Positions 9,901-17,678 are shown, numbered from the stretch's first letter. The stretch is 64,000 nt of DNA from Chryseobacterium oryzae (GCF_022811665.1 NZ_CP094529.1:2418001-2482000), one strand, 5' to 3'. Translations and numbers: made by a program. The notes: generated from the letters alone by a model not told the origin.

Positions 9901-10134
9901 ACCTCTATTCGTGGGAATTTTTCATTTATTAATAATGATTTTACCGGTAATAATTTCACCATTGTAGGAAACCAAATGCTTGATGGTTTAAAACCTGGAA
10001 AAAACCAAGTCTGGAGCGTATTTGTTCAGCAGGCAATTAATTCTTTCTTACAGCTGAACCTGAACTATGAAGGAAGAAATTCTGGCGACAGAACCATTCA
10101 TATAGGAAGTATGCAGGTAAAGGCAAGTTTCTAA
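6901..10134 (+). CDS. Large outer-membrane protein of unknown function
   Basis: A TTG start is used: there is no in-frame ATG upstream, and it gives a signal peptide ending YNAQ. The 1077-residue protein is almost entirely alternating aromatic and polar beta strands, ending in a strand MQVKASF, the pattern of an outer-membrane barrel. The early part (about residues 85-160: RGITFGNNQG, QISGRLSKDV, ILRAGHLDL) resembles segments of SprA-type proteins that precede the channel, but the protein is less than half the size of SprA. Near residue 765 a Ca-loop-like DYNGDGVQQLDEFE occurs. No TonB box or plug is evident. It is followed after 31 bases by the PNGase F-like gene, so the two may be co-transcribed. 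Confidence 0.6.
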   Translation: MRNYILIFLLFFMGLSSYNAQIFTWKNPNTLQDSIKKDSIIALRLERDLFAKDTMDFVKTSNRIIVDEAVLAKNNSKRFLGELNSKGSIIRGITFGNNQGQSVQSSMDLQISGRLSKDVTVLASISDHNLPIQADGYTQTLEEFDRIYMQLNIKEKSILRAGHLDLAETKNYFSKYQRRSMGLQFQTQFGTDNKTFVDISAGVARSEFHRIRFQGIEGNQGPYRLTGKNGEQFITLISGSEQVFIDGILMKRGENQDYVINYNTGEVTFTSFRPIFQQNFITISFNYANRNYSRYLFTGKLEHQREKFRIGLNWFMENDNKNAPLALNLSKEDEQILANAGNDPNLMYAPSGVVAEYNVNKILYSLVQNPSGSYYQFSTDPAQTLYQVSFTYFGANLGEYRLKQTTNNGRVFEYVGPNMGDYRAVRKLPSPQKAQVYTVNSEYLLKDGKIGADVSLSNYDLNLFSSKDSDQNIGYAARIFGNKTFTKNSWKGTPSFEYQYIDKQFHILDRINDVEFSRDFNLAKEFNNITQNRFIFSFLNKWNNKSVLNYRVNYLDERDSYKGIKNDLDFGWIKGKFTTKGNFSYLDTKATLQNTKFIRSGAGTEFTGEKGSWALGGSMEHNEKKFNDSQLMDVTSFSWKELFVQKKVGDSVRTKLLAKMYVRDNDSVRDNRLQNMNRILGFMAESQIIKTEKTTLNALLHYRKFFYKNDDVDLNQNKDFVVGNILYNQQLFKNGMRLQAFYELGNGQEAQREFQYIKVTDGQGVYKWTDYNGDGVQQLDEFEIAEYSDLAQYIRVYTNSVRYIPSNKNKLQLALFVNPSVVFSSENKFLKRWNFNVSLNSQNSFYKKDKVLVLNPFETGENLILKNQNILMSAQFNPTDQSGWNGNYRFISNDNLLNANFSNEERNQTSHFVNLGYWFNKEFRIDWENSIHDIQNSSQLFATRDYRLNNFETKPKATYRFTDAIQAEFSSAYREKKRMDGEEMLKAFDITGTIQWERKKTSIRGNFSFINNDFTGNNFTIVGNQMLDGLKPGKNQVWSVFVQQAINSFLQLNLNYEGRNSGDRTIHIGSMQVKASF

Positions 10135-10165
10135 TATATATTTTACGATCTCAATAATTTATAAT

Positions 10166-11830
10166 ATGTTAAAATCTTTTATTTTCAGTATTTGTATTTT
10201 TATTTCTGTTCTGAATTATTCCCAGACCTACGAAATAAGATATGAAAGTTCATACAACGGGAAAGTTCAGCCCAATCAGGATCCGCTTATGGTGTATGCC
10301 AATGAAAAAGAAAACTTTATTTTAAATTCAAAAATTAAAGAGCAGAAAAGCGACTACCCTTTTGAAATAAGTAAAATTGAAAAACCCTCTAACACCATTT
10401 TTTCTTATGCTTTTTTGAAGCCGGATGAAATTATTTCCACATCGGATGCAGAATCTGTTGATAAGCAAACATTCGAAATTACCAATCAGACTAAAAAAAT
10501 TCTAGGTTACAACTGCAAAAAAGCCATAACAAAAATAAATTCTAATACCATAGAAGTTTGGTTTACCAACGATTTGAAAATAAGTGGCGGTCCCTCAAGT
10601 CTTGGACAAAAGCTTGGTTTGGTTCTTCAGATTGAAAGAAACGGAAATTCTGCAACTACCGCTATTTCATTAAAAAAGATTAAAAACTCGGAAATTGAAA
10701 AAATCCTCAGCAAAGAACCCGTAAAAACCGATTTGCTAAGCTATCGTGATTTGTTATGGAAAAGCAGATTTACTACATTATCTGTTTTTGAAAATGAAAT
10801 TATTAATTTCTCGGATGAATCTAAATCTGATGAAAAAATTAAAAGATTCGCCAACGGAACTGTTATTCTGAAAAAAATTAAATTCCCAAAAATAGAAGCC
10901 GGAGACAATATTTTTGTAGAACTGAAGCAACAGTCTAATGGCGACGCTTACGACAGAACAGGAACTGTTTTTTTCATTCCTCAGGAAAAATCGCAATCTT
11001 TTTTTAACGGACTGGAAAACGGAATAAAAACTCTTCCTTTATATGAAAATGGAAACGGAAAACAGTATTACGGTGTAGTTTCCACCAATAATTATCAGCC
11101 AACAGTAGAATTAATGCGGTTTTTTACATCGTTCGGAATAAATAAATTCAATCATATTCAGCTGAAAGACAAAATTTGGCAAACCGTAAGTCCGTTTCGT
11201 CAGGATATCACAGAATTAAAGCCTTCACTTTCCGAAAAAGAGCTTTGGATAGGAACTTTTATCGGAAATTACGATAAAGGCGGCCACAAAGTAAGCCTGG
11301 ATATAACCATTCACCACAGCGATCAGCTAATTCACCGAAACAATAAAACAATACCGCTTTTCAACACCACAAATATTATGGAAATGGCAGGACAAGATTA
11401 TGCGACAATGTTCGATAATGATAAAGGCATTTTCGTGGAATTTAATTTGGAAAAAGATTTAAAAAATGCTCAGCTTAGATACATTACCACCGGTCATGGT
11501 GGTTGGGAAAACGGCGACGAATTCATCCCAAAAATTAATTCGATTTATTTTGATGGCAAACTTTCTTTTTCTTTTACGCCTTGGAGAACAGATTGCGGTT
11601 CGTACAGGCTTTACAATCCTGCTTCGGGAAATTTTCCGGACGGACTATCATCATCAGATCTAAGTCGTTCTAACTGGTGCCCTGGAACAATTACCAATCC
11701 GGAATTTATCTCTCTGGGCGACTTAAAAGCCGGGAAACACACTATTCAGGTTAAAATCCCTCAGGGAAAACCAGAAGGAACTAGTTTCAGTGCATGGAAT
11801 GTCTCGGGAGTTCTTTTAGGTAGCGAGTAA
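10166..11830 (+). CDS. GLPGLI-like domain joined to a PNGase F-like glycosidase domain
   Basis: It has a signal peptide ending NYSQ. Residues about 20-175 look like a GLPGLI-family domain (typical LGLVLQIE stretch and ILGYNCKKA). Residues about 200-554 resemble peptide-N-glycosidase F, which cleaves N-glycans from asparagine: by eye DAYDRTGTV aligns with the loop holding Asp60 of PNGase F (Asp263 here), GHGGWENGDEF supplies Glu452 for Glu206, and NWCPG and the closing beta strands also match. The position of Glu118 appears to be Lys375. Length (554) is near that of PNGase F-II of Elizabethkingia rather than the short PNGase F. A periplasmic or secreted deglycosidase is likely; the substrate is inferred only. 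Confidence 0.7.
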   Translation: MLKSFIFSICIFISVLNYSQTYEIRYESSYNGKVQPNQDPLMVYANEKENFILNSKIKEQKSDYPFEISKIEKPSNTIFSYAFLKPDEIISTSDAESVDKQTFEITNQTKKILGYNCKKAITKINSNTIEVWFTNDLKISGGPSSLGQKLGLVLQIERNGNSATTAISLKKIKNSEIEKILSKEPVKTDLLSYRDLLWKSRFTTLSVFENEIINFSDESKSDEKIKRFANGTVILKKIKFPKIEAGDNIFVELKQQSNGDAYDRTGTVFFIPQEKSQSFFNGLENGIKTLPLYENGNGKQYYGVVSTNNYQPTVELMRFFTSFGINKFNHIQLKDKIWQTVSPFRQDITELKPSLSEKELWIGTFIGNYDKGGHKVSLDITIHHSDQLIHRNNKTIPLFNTTNIMEMAGQDYATMFDNDKGIFVEFNLEKDLKNAQLRYITTGHGGWENGDEFIPKINSIYFDGKLSFSFTPWRTDCGSYRLYNPASGNFPDGLSSSDLSRSNWCPGTITNPEFISLGDLKAGKHTIQVKIPQGKPEGTSFSAWNVSGVLLGSE

Positions 11831-12174
11831 AAACAAAACCTCCTTGCAATATTATTACAAGGAGGTAAAAACACAAATGATGAAAAAAAATTATTTCGAG
11901 CAACAAAGTAAGTGAAAAAAAAATTGTCAGTCAATACCACACTTTATTTTTTCTAAAATTTTATACTTTTTTTAAGAAAAAATTTAGATTTTCCTTCACT
12001 AACATCAATTTGACAAAGTGTTCGTGAAAAAAATTAAGGAAAAACCGTTCAAATTACATTTTTAATTAATTAAATAAACAATAATCATACATTTAATTAA
12101 AATTTTAAAGTTTTTAAAAGTTTTTATTTTAAATTATAAATCATATTAATAGTTTTGCTTTCAAATAATAATAT
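11831..12174 (+). other. 344-base gap with a hairpin and a 12-codon ORF before asnB
   Basis: Immediately after the PNGase F-like gene is a perfect 9-bp stem (11838-11846 with 11858-11866). Its right arm holds AAGGAGGT, a full Shine-Dalgarno sequence, 10 bases before an ATG at 11877 that opens a 12-codon ORF (11877-11915, MMKKNYFEQQSK). There is no T-run after the hairpin on this strand. The remaining 250 bases are AT-rich; the only other signal I see is the asnB -7 box. Confidence 0.5.
12150..12157 (+). promoter_or_regulatory. -7 element TAGTTTTG of the asnB promoter
   Basis: It matches TAnnTTTG and predicts transcription from about 12161, 14 bases before asnB. The 12-codon ORF upstream would then not be on the same message. 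Confidence 0.5.
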
Positions 12175-13842
12175 ATGTGTGGAATTGTTTGTTTATTTGA
12201 TGCAAAGCAGTCAACAGAAATACTAAGACCTCAGGTTCTTGAGATGTCTAAAAAAATCCGTCATCGCGGCCCGGATTGGAGTGGAGTTTTTCAAAACGAT
12301 AAAGTTGTTTTTTCTCACGAAAGATTGGCAATTGTAGATCCCACTTCCGGTAAACAACCTCTGTTTTCTAAAGATGGTAAAAAAGTTTTGGCGGTAAATG
12401 GTGAAATCTACAACCACAGAGAACTCAAAAAAGAATTTCCTGATTACGAATTTCAAACACAGTCGGATTGTGAAGTTATCTTGGCACTTTACGAAAAATA
12501 TGGTAAAAATTTCGTGGAAAAACTGAACGGAATTTTCGCTTTTTCCCTTTATGATATTGAAAAAAACGAATATCTCATCGCAAGAGACCACATGGGAATT
12601 TGCCCATTATATCACGGTTGGGACAGAGATGGAAATTATTATATCGCCTCCGAACTGAAAGCTTTGGAAGGAATCTGCAAAAAAATAGAAACTTTTTTAC
12701 CCGGACATTTGGTTTACAGTCCGGAAGGACCTCAATTTCAACAATGGTATAAAAGAGATTGGGAAAATTTTGATGCCGTAAAAGAAAACAAAACCGACAT
12801 CAATGCTATAAGAAAAGGCTTAGAAGATGCTGTACACAGACAATTAATGAGCGATGTTCCTTATGGAGTTTTACTTTCCGGAGGATTAGACTCTTCAATT
12901 ATATCGGCAGTTACCGCAAAATTTGCGAGACAAAGAATAGAAAGCGGTGATACGCAGGAAGCTTGGTATCCGAGATTACACAGTTTTGCCGTTGGTTTGG
13001 TAGGTTCACCAGATTTAGCGGCAGCAAAAAAAGCAGCCGAACATATTGGATCTGTACACCATGAAGTTAATTTTACGGTACAGGAAGGTTTGGATGCTAT
13101 TCGCGATGTAATTTATCATTTGGAAACTTACGATGTCACCACAATTCGTGCTTCTACTCCGATGTATCTTTTAGCAAGAGTCATCAAATCTATGGGAATT
13201 AAAATGGTACTTTCAGGAGAAGGTTCAGACGAATTATTTGGAGGATATCTTTACTTCCACAAAGCTCCCAATGCAAAAGAGTTTCATGACGAAACTGTGA
13301 GAAAACTGGGAAAACTGCATCTTTACGATTGTTTAAGAGCAAACAAAGCCTTAATGAGTTGGGGAATTGAAGGAAGAGTACCGTTTTTGGATAAAGAATT
13401 TATGGATATTGCCATGAACGTTAATCCTGAAGACAAAATGATAAAAAAAGAGGAAGGCAAAATTGAAAAATGGGTATTAAGAAAAGCTTTTGAAGACCTT
13501 TTGCCCGAATCTATTGCATGGAGACAGAAAGAACAGTTTTCAGATGGTGTTGGCTACTCCTGGATTGACACTCTAAAAGATATTGCCGAAAAATATGTAA
13601 CGGATGAAATGATGGCAAATGCGAAATTCAGATTTCCTTTAAACACCCCTCAAAACAAAGAAGAATACCGTTACAGAACTATTTTCGAAGAACACTTCCC
13701 AAGTGAAACCGCTGCTGCAACAGTTCCATCGGTTCCTTCTGTAGCGTGCTCCACACCCATTGCATTAGAATGGGACGAAGCCTTTAAGAAAATGAACGAC
13801 CCAAGCGGAAGAGCTGTAAAAGTACACGAAACTTCATATTAA
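12175..13842 (+). CDS. asnB: Asparagine synthetase B, glutamine-hydrolysing
   Basis: It makes asparagine from aspartate, glutamine and ATP in the cytosol. The protein begins MCGIVCLF, so Cys2 is the N-terminal nucleophile of the glutaminase domain (about 1-210, with RHRGPDWSG and VNGEIYNH). The synthetase domain follows, with the PP-loop LLSGGLDSSI at about 236-245 and SGEGSDELFGGY at about 347-358. At 555 residues it is the normal length of the AsnB type found in E. coli. A strong terminator follows 17 bases after the stop. Confidence 0.97.
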   Translation: MCGIVCLFDAKQSTEILRPQVLEMSKKIRHRGPDWSGVFQNDKVVFSHERLAIVDPTSGKQPLFSKDGKKVLAVNGEIYNHRELKKEFPDYEFQTQSDCEVILALYEKYGKNFVEKLNGIFAFSLYDIEKNEYLIARDHMGICPLYHGWDRDGNYYIASELKALEGICKKIETFLPGHLVYSPEGPQFQQWYKRDWENFDAVKENKTDINAIRKGLEDAVHRQLMSDVPYGVLLSGGLDSSIISAVTAKFARQRIESGDTQEAWYPRLHSFAVGLVGSPDLAAAKKAAEHIGSVHHEVNFTVQEGLDAIRDVIYHLETYDVTTIRASTPMYLLARVIKSMGIKMVLSGEGSDELFGGYLYFHKAPNAKEFHDETVRKLGKLHLYDCLRANKALMSWGIEGRVPFLDKEFMDIAMNVNPEDKMIKKEEGKIEKWVLRKAFEDLLPESIAWRQKEQFSDGVGYSWIDTLKDIAEKYVTDEMMANAKFRFPLNTPQNKEEYRYRTIFEEHFPSETAAATVPSVPSVACSTPIALEWDEAFKKMNDPSGRAVKVHETSY

Positions 13843-13858
13843 AAAACATTTTTTTATT

Positions 13859-13885
13859 AATCCTGTAGTTTTACAGGATTTTTTA
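13859..13885 (+). terminator. Terminator after asnB
   Basis: A 9-bp perfect stem (13859-13867 with 13872-13880), a 4-base loop and a T-run. Confidence 0.85.
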
Positions 13886-13950
13886 TTGAATAAAATCAAT
13901 AATTTTCTGATATTTTAACTAACAATTAAACTTATTATCTAATAAATAAT

Positions 13951-13958
13951 TATATTTG
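13951..13958 (+). promoter_or_regulatory. -7 element TATATTTG upstream of the secreted protein at 13985
   Basis: It matches TAnnTTTG; the predicted leader is about 23 bases. No clear -33 element. Confidence 0.45.
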
Positions 13959-13984
13959 AAAAATAAAAATCTTTATTCGTAAAA

Positions 13985-14803
13985 ATGAAAAGAAACATTA
14001 CTATTTTATTTGCTCTACTATCGGTAAGCTTCGCTTTCGGACAAGGTAAATACGGAAAATATCTTAATTCAAAAAAACTTGCGCTTACTTATAAAAATGT
14101 AAAACCTGCTGAGAAAGACGATTATTACCAGCAATATTATTGGCTTGTAAAAGCAGAACAACTAAAAACTTTTCCCCATCTTGCAGATGTAAAACCTGTG
14201 GTTTTGTATGAATTTGTGAAAAAAGTTAACCCTCAAAATCCTACTAAAAAATTAGACGAAAGAGGAAAAGAACTTAGAAGAACTGCAGAATTATCCTTAG
14301 ATCAGTATTTCAAAAATAAAAATTTCCAGAATAACGAAATTCTTCTTTACAACCTTGAAACTTACGTAGATCCTTCGCAAGGCGAATATTTCACTAAGGT
14401 AGATGCAGAGAGAATAAAACAACTTGTTCCTAAAGAATTTTTCGGTTTCGCTTCTTTGAATAAAAAAACAGGAGAAGAAACCAACTATTACCTTTGGGTA
14501 GACAAGAAAAAAGATAAGTATAAGATTGTTGATATCATTCCGAATGAAAAAGATAACAAGCAATTCTATGCTTCATTGAAACAATATCTTCCTAAGTATA
14601 AATTTCAGAAAAAATTTATGCCTACAGTGAAGAAAGGTTCAAAATCTGATAAAACAGATAAAGATTTCTTTTACATTATGCCTTTCGAGGAAAACAAAGA
14701 CAACATCGAATACAAAACCGATGACTTCGAAAACTTCACTTTAAGCCAAGTAAAAAGAGAAGGTGAAGCTTGGATAGGTGTTGAAAAACCAAAAAACAAG
14801 TAG
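13985..14803 (+). CDS. Secreted lysine- and tyrosine-rich protein of unknown function
   Basis: It has a signal peptide ending FAFGQ. The mature part (about 252 residues) is rich in Lys, Tyr and Phe (YQQYYW, RRTAELSLDQYFKNK) with no motif, sorting domain or lipobox that I recognise. It is predicted to stay in the periplasm or to be secreted. It stands alone, with a -7 box upstream and a strong terminator downstream. Residues about 215-225 are a charged, lysine-rich linker. Confidence 0.6.
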   Translation: MKRNITILFALLSVSFAFGQGKYGKYLNSKKLALTYKNVKPAEKDDYYQQYYWLVKAEQLKTFPHLADVKPVVLYEFVKKVNPQNPTKKLDERGKELRRTAELSLDQYFKNKNFQNNEILLYNLETYVDPSQGEYFTKVDAERIKQLVPKEFFGFASLNKKTGEETNYYLWVDKKKDKYKIVDIIPNEKDNKQFYASLKQYLPKYKFQKKFMPTVKKGSKSDKTDKDFFYIMPFEENKDNIEYKTDDFENFTLSQVKREGEAWIGVEKPKNK

Positions 14804-14826
14804 ATAAAAATACTTTTAAAGAAATT

Positions 14827-14862
14827 AAAATACCGTAAAGTTGATTCTTTACGGTATTTTTT
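14827..14862 (+). terminator. Bidirectional terminator between convergent genes
   Basis: An 11-bp perfect stem (14830-14840 with 14847-14857) with As on the left and Ts on the right, so it can serve both the + gene and the minus-strand flippase gene. Confidence 0.9.
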
Positions 14863-14878
14863 ATTATTAATTTTCAGT

Positions 14879-15895
14879 TTATTTATTGGTTAATTTAGCA
14901 CGCTCTTTTGCCAACATCGGAATTGAAATAAGCCCCATTACAAGCATCACAACAATTTGTAGCGGAAGCGAAATAAAAGAATAAATTAATCCCATTTCAC
15001 CACCTAGTTCGGCACTTTTTCCCATAGAAAGAAATAACGCCATAAAACCAAATTTCATAGCAAGATTAAAAGCTCCAATCCCTCCACTTGCAGGAATAAT
15101 CATCCCAAGAGTTCCCACAACGATAATAAAAAAGCCATCCGCAATACTAAAATCGGAAGTTTCGGGTAACGAAAAACAAACAAGATATGCTGCAAAATAA
15201 TAAGACACCCAAATCCCTATTGTATATAGAATAAACTTACCTTTTTCTTTTAATTTGAAAATAGACATTAAACCTTGAAGAATTCCATCTATGATACCAA
15301 TGATTTTCCCTAAAACAGGTACATTTACAAATCTTTTTTTAAATACAAAAAACAAGGTTATAGCAATTGAAAAAATAGCAATAACTAGAAAAATTTTGGA
15401 AGGATTTATATTAATTCCAGAATTTTTATAAAAAGCAACAATTGCATCATTTTTAAAAATAAGCGTAAGTCCCAAAAACACAACCATACAAGCCAAATCT
15501 ACCACTCTTTCAAGGATAATCGTTCCAAAAGACTTATCAACAGGAACTTTTTCCACACCATATAATGCTGTCGCTCTTGCCAGTTCTCCACTTCTAGGAA
15601 TGGTTAAATTCATCAAATAACCAAAAGACAAAGACCACAACGAATTAGAATTAGATATCTTGTGCCCCATCGGTTCCAACAATAAATTCCAACGAATGGC
15701 ACGAAACCAATATGCCAAAATGGCAAATACAGCAGCAAAAGCTACCCAAATATAATTCGCTTTTGCAAGAGATTTTTTAATCACTTTAAAATCCAGTCCT
15801 TTTAAAGCAAGCCATAAAAAAAAGCCTGCAAAAGCAAGCGAAATAATGACTGTTATAAAAGATTTTACTGTCTTGTTAGATTGTTTACGCTCCAT
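14879..15895 (-). CDS. LPG-synthase-TM / flippase-like integral membrane protein
   Basis: At 338 residues with about eight hydrophobic segments, it fits the family of lysylphosphatidylglycerol synthase membrane domains (AglD/YbhN-like, UPF0104). The conserved early stretch WFRAIRWNLLL and the later ASGGIGAFN (about residues 268-276) are diagnostic. Members lacking the soluble aminoacyl-transferase domain, as here, are thought to flip or handle polar lipids in the inner membrane; the substrate is unknown. The start is 4 bases after the panD stop, so the two are probably one operon. Confidence 0.8.
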   Translation of the reverse strand: MERKQSNKTVKSFITVIISLAFAGFFLWLALKGLDFKVIKKSLAKANYIWVAFAAVFAILAYWFRAIRWNLLLEPMGHKISNSNSLWSLSFGYLMNLTIPRSGELARATALYGVEKVPVDKSFGTIILERVVDLACMVVFLGLTLIFKNDAIVAFYKNSGININPSKIFLVIAIFSIAITLFFVFKKRFVNVPVLGKIIGIIDGILQGLMSIFKLKEKGKFILYTIGIWVSYYFAAYLVCFSLPETSDFSIADGFFIIVVGTLGMIIPASGGIGAFNLAMKFGFMALFLSMGKSAELGGEMGLIYSFISLPLQIVVMLVMGLISIPMLAKERAKLTNK

Positions 15896-15899
15896 TATA

Positions 15900-16250
15900 T
15901 CAGGTCAGAAGGTTAGTTTTTTCGTCTGGAAACACTATTTTTGGCTGAAAATCTTTTGCCTCTTCAGGAGTCATCTGTGCATAGGCAATAATAATGATAA
16001 CATCATCTCGCTGTACTTTTCTTGCAGCGGGACCATTAAGACAGACTTCACCCGATTTCCTTTTCCCTTTAATAACATACGTATCGAAACGCTCACCGTT
16101 ATTAACATTTACGATATAAACTCTTTCACCTACAACCAAACCTGCAGCCTCAATAAGCTCTTCGTCTATAGTAATACTCCCAATATAATTAAGGTCTGAA
16201 GCCGTAACCCTAACCCTGTGAATTTTAGATTTGAAAACTTCGATTAACAT
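15900..16250 (-). CDS. panD: Aspartate 1-decarboxylase proenzyme
   Basis: It converts aspartate to beta-alanine for pantothenate and coenzyme A. The proenzyme cleaves itself between Gly and Ser in YIGSITID (about residues 22-29) to form the pyruvoyl cofactor. [21 protein letters not shown] and NGPAARK segments are the expected family blocks. At 116 residues it is the normal length. The -7 box lies 5 bases upstream of the ATG, so the mRNA is probably leaderless. It overlaps no other gene and leads the flippase-like gene. Confidence 0.95.
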   Translation of the reverse strand: MLIEVFKSKIHRVRVTASDLNYIGSITIDEELIEAAGLVVGERVYIVNVNNGERFDTYVIKGKRKSGEVCLNGPAARKVQRDDVIIIIAYAQMTPEEAKDFQPKIVFPDEKTNLLT

Positions 16251-16254
16251 GATG

Positions 16255-16262
16255 CAAATTTA
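16255..16262 (-). promoter_or_regulatory. panD -7 element immediately before the start codon
   Basis: On the minus strand it reads TAAATTTG, ending 5 bases before the ATG at 16250. With the usual spacing transcription starts at about 16251, so the message has essentially no 5' leader. No clear -33 box. Confidence 0.55.
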
Positions 16263-16583
16263 ACCAATAATATTGAAGAAATACATATTAAAATTAAAAA
16301 TACACACTTTCTAAAAACCATTATTAAATCATTAAAAATCAACATATTTAAAATTATATTACCAAGTATATAAGCTTAACCGTATATCAATAAAAACTTC
16401 ATATAAAATTACGGATTTAATAATTCAAAAAATAAGAATCCATAAAATGCTAAAATCTCTATAAATAGGCAGTTGGCATGATTTTAGTTTCTCAAAAGCT
16501 TGATTTTTCGCTTATTATTGAATTATCAATTTTCAACCAATTTTATTCAAATGTGAAAAAAAAAATAAATTTTTCATTATTTA
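16263..16583. other. AT-rich gap between panD and HU
   Basis: This non-coding stretch is very AT-rich. Apart from a sigma-54-like site at 16473-16488 and the HU promoter at its right end, I see no gene, RNA or repeat in it. Confidence 0.5.
16473..16488 (+). promoter_or_regulatory. Candidate sigma-54-like -24/-12 element upstream of HU
   Basis: TTGGCATG-ATTT-TAGT places GG exactly 10 bases before a G at the -12 position (consensus GC; here GT). It would be a second, distal HU promoter. Match to the -12 half is weak. Confidence 0.3.
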
Positions 16584-16614
16584 TTTGCACAATTTTAAAA
16601 TTGTTTTAAATTTG
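16584..16614 (+). promoter_or_regulatory. HU promoter
   Basis: TTTG (16584-16587), a 19-base spacer and TAAATTTG (16607-16614) make a full match to the Bacteroidota housekeeping promoter. Transcription should begin near 16618, giving a leader of about 32 bases. Confidence 0.8.
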
Positions 16615-16649
16615 CTTTTATAACTAACTAACTTTTAATATTAAAAATT

Positions 16650-16961
16650 ATGAACAAGTCTGAATTAATCGACGCAATGGCTAAAGATGCCGGTATTACC
16701 AAAGTAGCTGCAAAAGCTGCATTAGAATCATTCATTACGAATGTAACCAATACTTTAAAAACTAAAGAAGGTAAAGTTTCCTTAGTTGGCTTTGGTACTT
16801 TCTCTGTATCTGAAAGAGCTGCAAGACAAGGTATTAACCCGGCTACAAAAAAGCCAATTAATATCGAAGCTAAAACAGTTGCTAAGTTCAAGGCAGGTGC
16901 AGATTTATCTACTGCTGTTGCAACTGCGAACGCCCCGGCTGCAGGAAAAAAGAAGAAATAA
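16650..16961 (+). CDS. hup: HU family DNA-binding protein
   Basis: A nucleoid protein that bends DNA as a dimer. The 103 residues start MNKSELIDAMAKDAG and contain the signature GFGTFSVSERAAR and the arm with NPATKKPINI. The C-terminal extension of about 13 residues (TANAPAAGKKKK) is alanine- and lysine-rich and beyond the usual 90-residue HU. It has a strong promoter, as expected for an abundant protein, and a strong terminator. Confidence 0.95.
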   Translation: MNKSELIDAMAKDAGITKVAAKAALESFITNVTNTLKTKEGKVSLVGFGTFSVSERAARQGINPATKKPINIEAKTVAKFKAGADLSTAVATANAPAAGKKKK

Positions 16962-16982
16962 TCTCACGATTATAAAAAAACA

Positions 16983-17012
16983 AACCTCATCGTAAACGGT
17001 GAGGTTTTCTTT
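16983..17012 (+). terminator. Bidirectional terminator between HU and pdxH
   Basis: A 10-bp stem with one U-G pair (16983-16992 with 16997-17006) and loop TAAA; As on the left and Ts on the right serve both convergent genes. Confidence 0.85.
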
Positions 17013-17654
17013 TTATGGTGCTAAACGAGCTATTTCCCAATCTAAATCTTTTAAGGAGTAAATAATTCTGTCATGAAGCCGGTTTGGTCTTCCCTGCCAA
17101 AATTCTATCTCATAAGGTTTAGCAATATATCCGCCCCAGTTTTCCGGTCTGGGAACTTCAGAATTTTCAAAATCTTTCTCCAAAACCAGCAATTTATCTT
17201 CCAAAAAAATTCTATCAGGAATTTCCTGACTTTGTGGCGAAACTACCGCTCCCAACTGACTGCCTTTCGGTCTGGAATGAAAATAACCGTCGCTTAAATT
17301 TTCTGCAATTCTTTCAACCTCTGCTTTAATAATAACTTGTCTTTCCAAAGAAGGCCAGAAAAAATGAAGACAAGCTTTGTGTGTTCTTTCTATCGCCTTT
17401 CCCTTTTTACTTTGATAATTGGTGTAAAATATAAAACCTTCGTAAGTATATTGTTTCAGCAAAACCATTCTTGTACGAGGACACCCATCTTCTTCTACGG
17501 TAGATACAGACATCGCATTTGCTTCAGAAATAAGAGGATTTTCCGATGCATCTATATACCAGTCCCGAAATTGCTCAATAGGATTTGCTTTAATCTCACT
17601 TTCAATTAATTGAGATTTTTGGTAGATTTTTCTTTTATCGTGAAGGTTTTCCAT
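17013..17654 (-). CDS. pdxH: Pyridoxamine 5'-phosphate oxidase
   Basis: An FMN enzyme that makes pyridoxal phosphate in the salvage and terminal step of vitamin B6 synthesis. It shows the family blocks EANAMSVSTV, GCPRTRMVLLK, FYTNYQSKKGKAI and the C-terminal signature WQGRPNRLHDR. At 213 residues it has the usual length. It is transcribed away from yqgE; their starts are about 24 bases apart, so the promoters must overlap. Confidence 0.96.
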   Translation of the reverse strand: MENLHDKRKIYQKSQLIESEIKANPIEQFRDWYIDASENPLISEANAMSVSTVEEDGCPRTRMVLLKQYTYEGFIFYTNYQSKKGKAIERTHKACLHFFWPSLERQVIIKAEVERIAENLSDGYFHSRPKGSQLGAVVSPQSQEIPDRIFLEDKLLVLEKDFENSEVPRPENWGGYIAKPYEIEFWQGRPNRLHDRIIYSLKDLDWEIARLAP

Positions 17655-17667
17655 AAATAATTTTTAT

Positions 17668-17675
17668 TAAATTTG
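17668..17675 (+). promoter_or_regulatory. YqgE -7 element just before the start codon
   Basis: TAAATTTG ends 3 bases before the ATG at 17679, so the predicted transcription start coincides with the ATG (leaderless). The in-frame TTG at 17673 is part of this box and so is unlikely to be the start codon. Confidence 0.55.
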
Positions 17676-17678
17676 AGT

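Noticed and set aside
11838..11866. The hairpin after the PNGase F-like gene as an ordinary terminator
   Set aside because: There is no T-run after the stem on the + strand; only As follow. Upstream As could make it a terminator for a minus-strand transcript, but there is no minus-strand gene to end there.
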